The notes below the pieces were generated by a model that worked only from the letters and a program-made list of their open reading frames with translations, was not told where the DNA came from and did no database searches. Source: Armatimonadota bacterium (GTDB lineage Bacteria; Sysuimicrobiota; Sysuimicrobiia; Sysuimicrobiales; Humicultoraceae). From it: DNA of 64,000 nucleotides. Positions 62,054 through 64,000 of the stretch are shown piece after piece. The DNA is taken from assembly GCA_031459855.1 (NCBI GenBank), contig JAVKHP010000001.1:2890309-2954308 (forward strand). Direction: 5' to 3'. Positions within the stretch are counted from its first letter, which is position 1; the number at the start of each line of letters is the position of its first letter. Made by a program: the position numbers and the translations under genes.

Positions 62054-63181
62054 ATGCCCGAGCCCGCCCGCGCCGCCCTGGAGCCGTCCCGTCGCCCGGT
62101 CGTCGTGAAGGTCGGTACCACCACGCTGTGCGGCGACGGCCTGGGGCCGCGTCCCGACCGGCTGCGAGCCATCACCGACCAGCTGGCCCGCCTGCACCGC
62201 GCCGGGCGCCCGGTGCTCCTCGTCACCTCCGGGGCCATCGCCACCGGCGCAGGGGTGCTGGGCCTGCCCCGGCCGGCGTCCATGCCCGAGCGGCAGGCGC
62301 TGGCCGCGGTGGGCCAGCCTGTGCTGATGCGCGAGTACGCTCGCCACTTCGGGCGCGCCGGCGTCGCCGTCGCCCAGGTGCTGCTCACCGCCGACGACCT
62401 GGCGGTGCGGCGGCGGTACCTCAACGCCCGCAACACGGTGGCGGCGCTGCTGCGGCGGCGCATCGTGCCCATCGTCAACGAGAACGACACCGTGGCCACC
62501 GAGGAGATCCGCATCGGCGACAACGACACGCTGTCGGCGCAGGTGGCGATCCTGGTGGGCGCCGAGCTGCTGTGCATCCTCTCCGACGTGGACGGCCTCT
62601 ACACCGGCGACCCCCGGCGGGATCCAACGGCCCGCCGCATTCCCGAGGTCACGGCCATCACGGCCGAGATCGAACGGCTGGCGCGCCGGACGCCGTCGCC
62701 ACTCGGCACCGGCGGGATGGCCACCAAGCTGACCGCCGCGCGCCTGGCCACCGCTGCGGGGTGCACCGTGGTCGTCGCCGACGGCCGCACGCCGCGGGTG
62801 CTCGAACGCGTGCTGGCCGGCGAGCGGTTGGGGACCTGGTTCCTGCCCGCAGCGCGCGCGGTCGCGGGCCGGAAGCGATGGCTGGTGGCCAGTGCGCGCG
62901 TCCGCGGCCGGCTCGTGGTCGACGAGGGCGCGGCGGCGGCGCTGCGCGAGCGCGGGCGCAGCCTCCTGCCCTCGGGGATCCGCGAAGTCCACGGTACCTT
63001 CAGCGCCGGCGACCTGGTCGCGGTGCTCGATCCCAGCGGACGGGAGATCGCCCGGGGCATCGTGGCGCACGATCGGGCGGTGCTCGAGCAGGTCCGCGGC
63101 CGACGCAGCCACGACGTCGCCCACCTGGTCGGCGGGCGGATCGAGGTCATCCACCGGGACAACCTCGTCCTCTCGGGGTGA
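62054..63181 (+). CDS. proB: glutamate 5-kinase ProB with PUA domain
   Basis: First step of proline synthesis. 375 residues: PVVVKVGTTTLCGDG, LVTSGAIATGAGVLGL, MREYARHFGRAGVAVAQVLLT, PIVNENDTVATEEIRIGDND, LLCILSDVDGLYTGDPR and GTGGMATKLTAARLA, then a C-terminal PUA domain (GRDI-like PSGREIARGIV and LVGGRIEVIHRDNLVL). GGAG-type ribosome site AGAGGAG precedes ATG 62054. proA follows after 156 bases. Confidence 0.95.
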   Translation: MPEPARAALEPSRRPVVVKVGTTTLCGDGLGPRPDRLRAITDQLARLHRAGRPVLLVTSGAIATGAGVLGLPRPASMPERQALAAVGQPVLMREYARHFGRAGVAVAQVLLTADDLAVRRRYLNARNTVAALLRRRIVPIVNENDTVATEEIRIGDNDTLSAQVAILVGAELLCILSDVDGLYTGDPRRDPTARRIPEVTAITAEIERLARRTPSPLGTGGMATKLTAARLATAAGCTVVVADGRTPRVLERVLAGERLGTWFLPAARAVAGRKRWLVASARVRGRLVVDEGAAAALRERGRSLLPSGIREVHGTFSAGDLVAVLDPSGREIARGIVAHDRAVLEQVRGRRSHDVAHLVGGRIEVIHRDNLVLSG

Positions 63182-63337
63182 TGGTCGCCATGCGCGTACC
63201 GATGCCAGCCAGGGTGGCCCCCGGCGGGGGCGTCAGGCGGACCCGCGCACGCGCGGCTCGTCCAGGTCCCCAACGCCCGCGGGGCGCCCACACCGATGGC
63301 GAGCGCCACGCGGGCACCCGGGCGTGGAGGAGCACTC

Positions 63338-64000
63338 GTGGTCGTTGACGTCACCCATGTGGACACCATCGTGGCGCGGGCGCGCGCAGCGGCGACGGCG
63401 ATGCGCGTGCTGCCCCGCGCCGCCAAGGACGCCGCGCTGCTGCGGCTGGCCGACCTGCTGGAAGCCCACGCCGCGCGACTGCTGGACGCCAACGCCGCCG
63501 ACGTGGCCGACGCCATCGCCGCGGGGCAGCGGGCAGCGCTGGTGGACCGGCTGCGCCTGACCCCCGAGCGCATCGCCGCCATGGCCCGCAGCGTCCGGGC
63601 GGTCGCGGCCCTGCCGGATCCGGTGGGCGAGGTCGTCGAGATGCGCGAGCGGCCCAACGGCATGCGCGTGGGCCGCATGCGCACGCCCATCGGCGTCATC
63701 CTCATGATCTACGAGGCGCGCCCCAACGTCACCGTCGACGCGGCCGTCCTGTGCCTCAAGGCCGGCAACGCGGCCATCCTGCGGGGTGGCCGCGAGGCGT
63801 CGCGCTCCAACGCGGTGCTGGGCGACCTGCTGGCTGGCATCGGGCTGCCCGACGGCGCCGTGCAGGTGATCGCCCACTCCGACCACGACGTGGTGACCGC
63901 GCTGCTCCAGGCGGACGGCATCGACCTGTGCATCCCCCGGGGCAGCGAACGGCTGATCCGCACGGTCGTCGCCCACGCCCGCATGCCCGTGCTGAAGCAC
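63338..64000 (+). CDS. proA: gamma-glutamyl phosphate reductase ProA, 3' end beyond window
   Basis: GTG 63338 has GGAGGAG eight bases before it; the frame is open for 221 codons to the window edge (family ~420). Contains RAKDAALLRLADLL-type start, EMRERPNGMRVGRMRTPIGVILMIYEARPNVTVDAAVLCLKAGNA in part, ILRGGREASRSN and IPRGSERLIRTVV, all ProA signatures. The catalytic Cys lies beyond the window. The 156 bases before it hold no gene that I can support. Confidence 0.92.
   Translation, partial: MVVDVTHVDTIVARARAAATAMRVLPRAAKDAALLRLADLLEAHAARLLDANAADVADAIAAGQRAALVDRLRLTPERIAAMARSVRAVAALPDPVGEVVEMRERPNGMRVGRMRTPIGVILMIYEARPNVTVDAAVLCLKAGNAAILRGGREASRSNAVLGDLLAGIGLPDGAVQVIAHSDHDVVTALLQADGIDLCIPRGSERLIRTVVAHARMPVLKH

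Overview
This is a very GC-rich bacterial chromosome segment, about 70-74% G+C in the lines I counted, except for the leftmost ~5.8 kb, which is visibly lower (one line at 5701 is 55%). Almost all genes lie on the minus strand in long runs with 4-base ATGA or GTGA overlaps. Gene order (obgE-rpmA-rplU-rng-rodA-mrdA-mreDCB-radC-maf; yebC-ruvCAB-DUF2905-spoIID-queA-tgt-yajC) and families such as DUF4321, DUF2905 and SpoIID are those of Firmicutes-like deep Terrabacteria. Candidates are high-GC lineages such as Limnochordia, Armatimonadota or CSP1-3/Sysuimicrobiota. I infer this from gene order only; no marker in the window names the taxon.

Region 1 (1-7316): part of a type I-E CRISPR-Cas operon (cas3, cse1, cse2, and cas7e cut by the window edge; no array in view). 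It is followed by a truncated tyrosine integrase whose last codons are the 3' end of ssrA (tmRNA). This looks like one end of an island integrated at ssrA. Region 2 (7576-8880): a chromate transporter, plus strand. Region 3 (8979-24964): housekeeping genes, namely threonylcarbamoyl-adenylate synthase, purKE, smpB, a hotdog thioesterase, a two-domain acetyltransferase, rsfS, nadD, obgE, L27, L21, RNase G, the rod-shape/elongasome operon, radC and maf. Region 4 (25082-27548): DUF4321, tatC, tatA, two small envelope-type proteins and a cupredoxin lipoprotein. Region 5 (27792-34427): a zinc alcohol dehydrogenase, a one-carbon folate pair (a FolD lacking its cyclohydrolase residues, next to an FchA-like cyclohydrolase), folC, a class II aldolase-like protein and a polyprenyl diphosphate synthase.

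Region 6 (34424-46420) is the most unusual part: an electron-transfer and cytochrome c maturation block. It encodes a di-heme cytochrome c lipoprotein, a Rieske protein, a cytochrome b that has lost both high-potential heme (bH) histidines, two small membrane subunits, a second cytochrome b with all four heme histidines fused to a 2x[4Fe-4S] ferredoxin domain, an MvhD-like iron-sulfur protein, a 34-residue membrane peptide and a cupredoxin lipoprotein. The CcmABCDEF genes lie immediately upstream. Together they could form a modified bc-type complex that couples quinol oxidation to both a high-potential branch (Rieske/cytochrome c/cupredoxin) and an iron-sulfur branch.

Region 7 (46428-61817): a BshC-like protein, a BshB1-like deacetylase and a GT2 glycosyltransferase; an HD phosphohydrolase, yajC, tgt, glutamate dehydrogenase; an orphan plus-strand gene with a strong promoter; queA, spoIID, DUF2905, ruvBAC, yebC and a class A penicillin-binding protein. 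Region 8 (61889-64000): a short tandem repeat, then proB and the start of proA on the plus strand.
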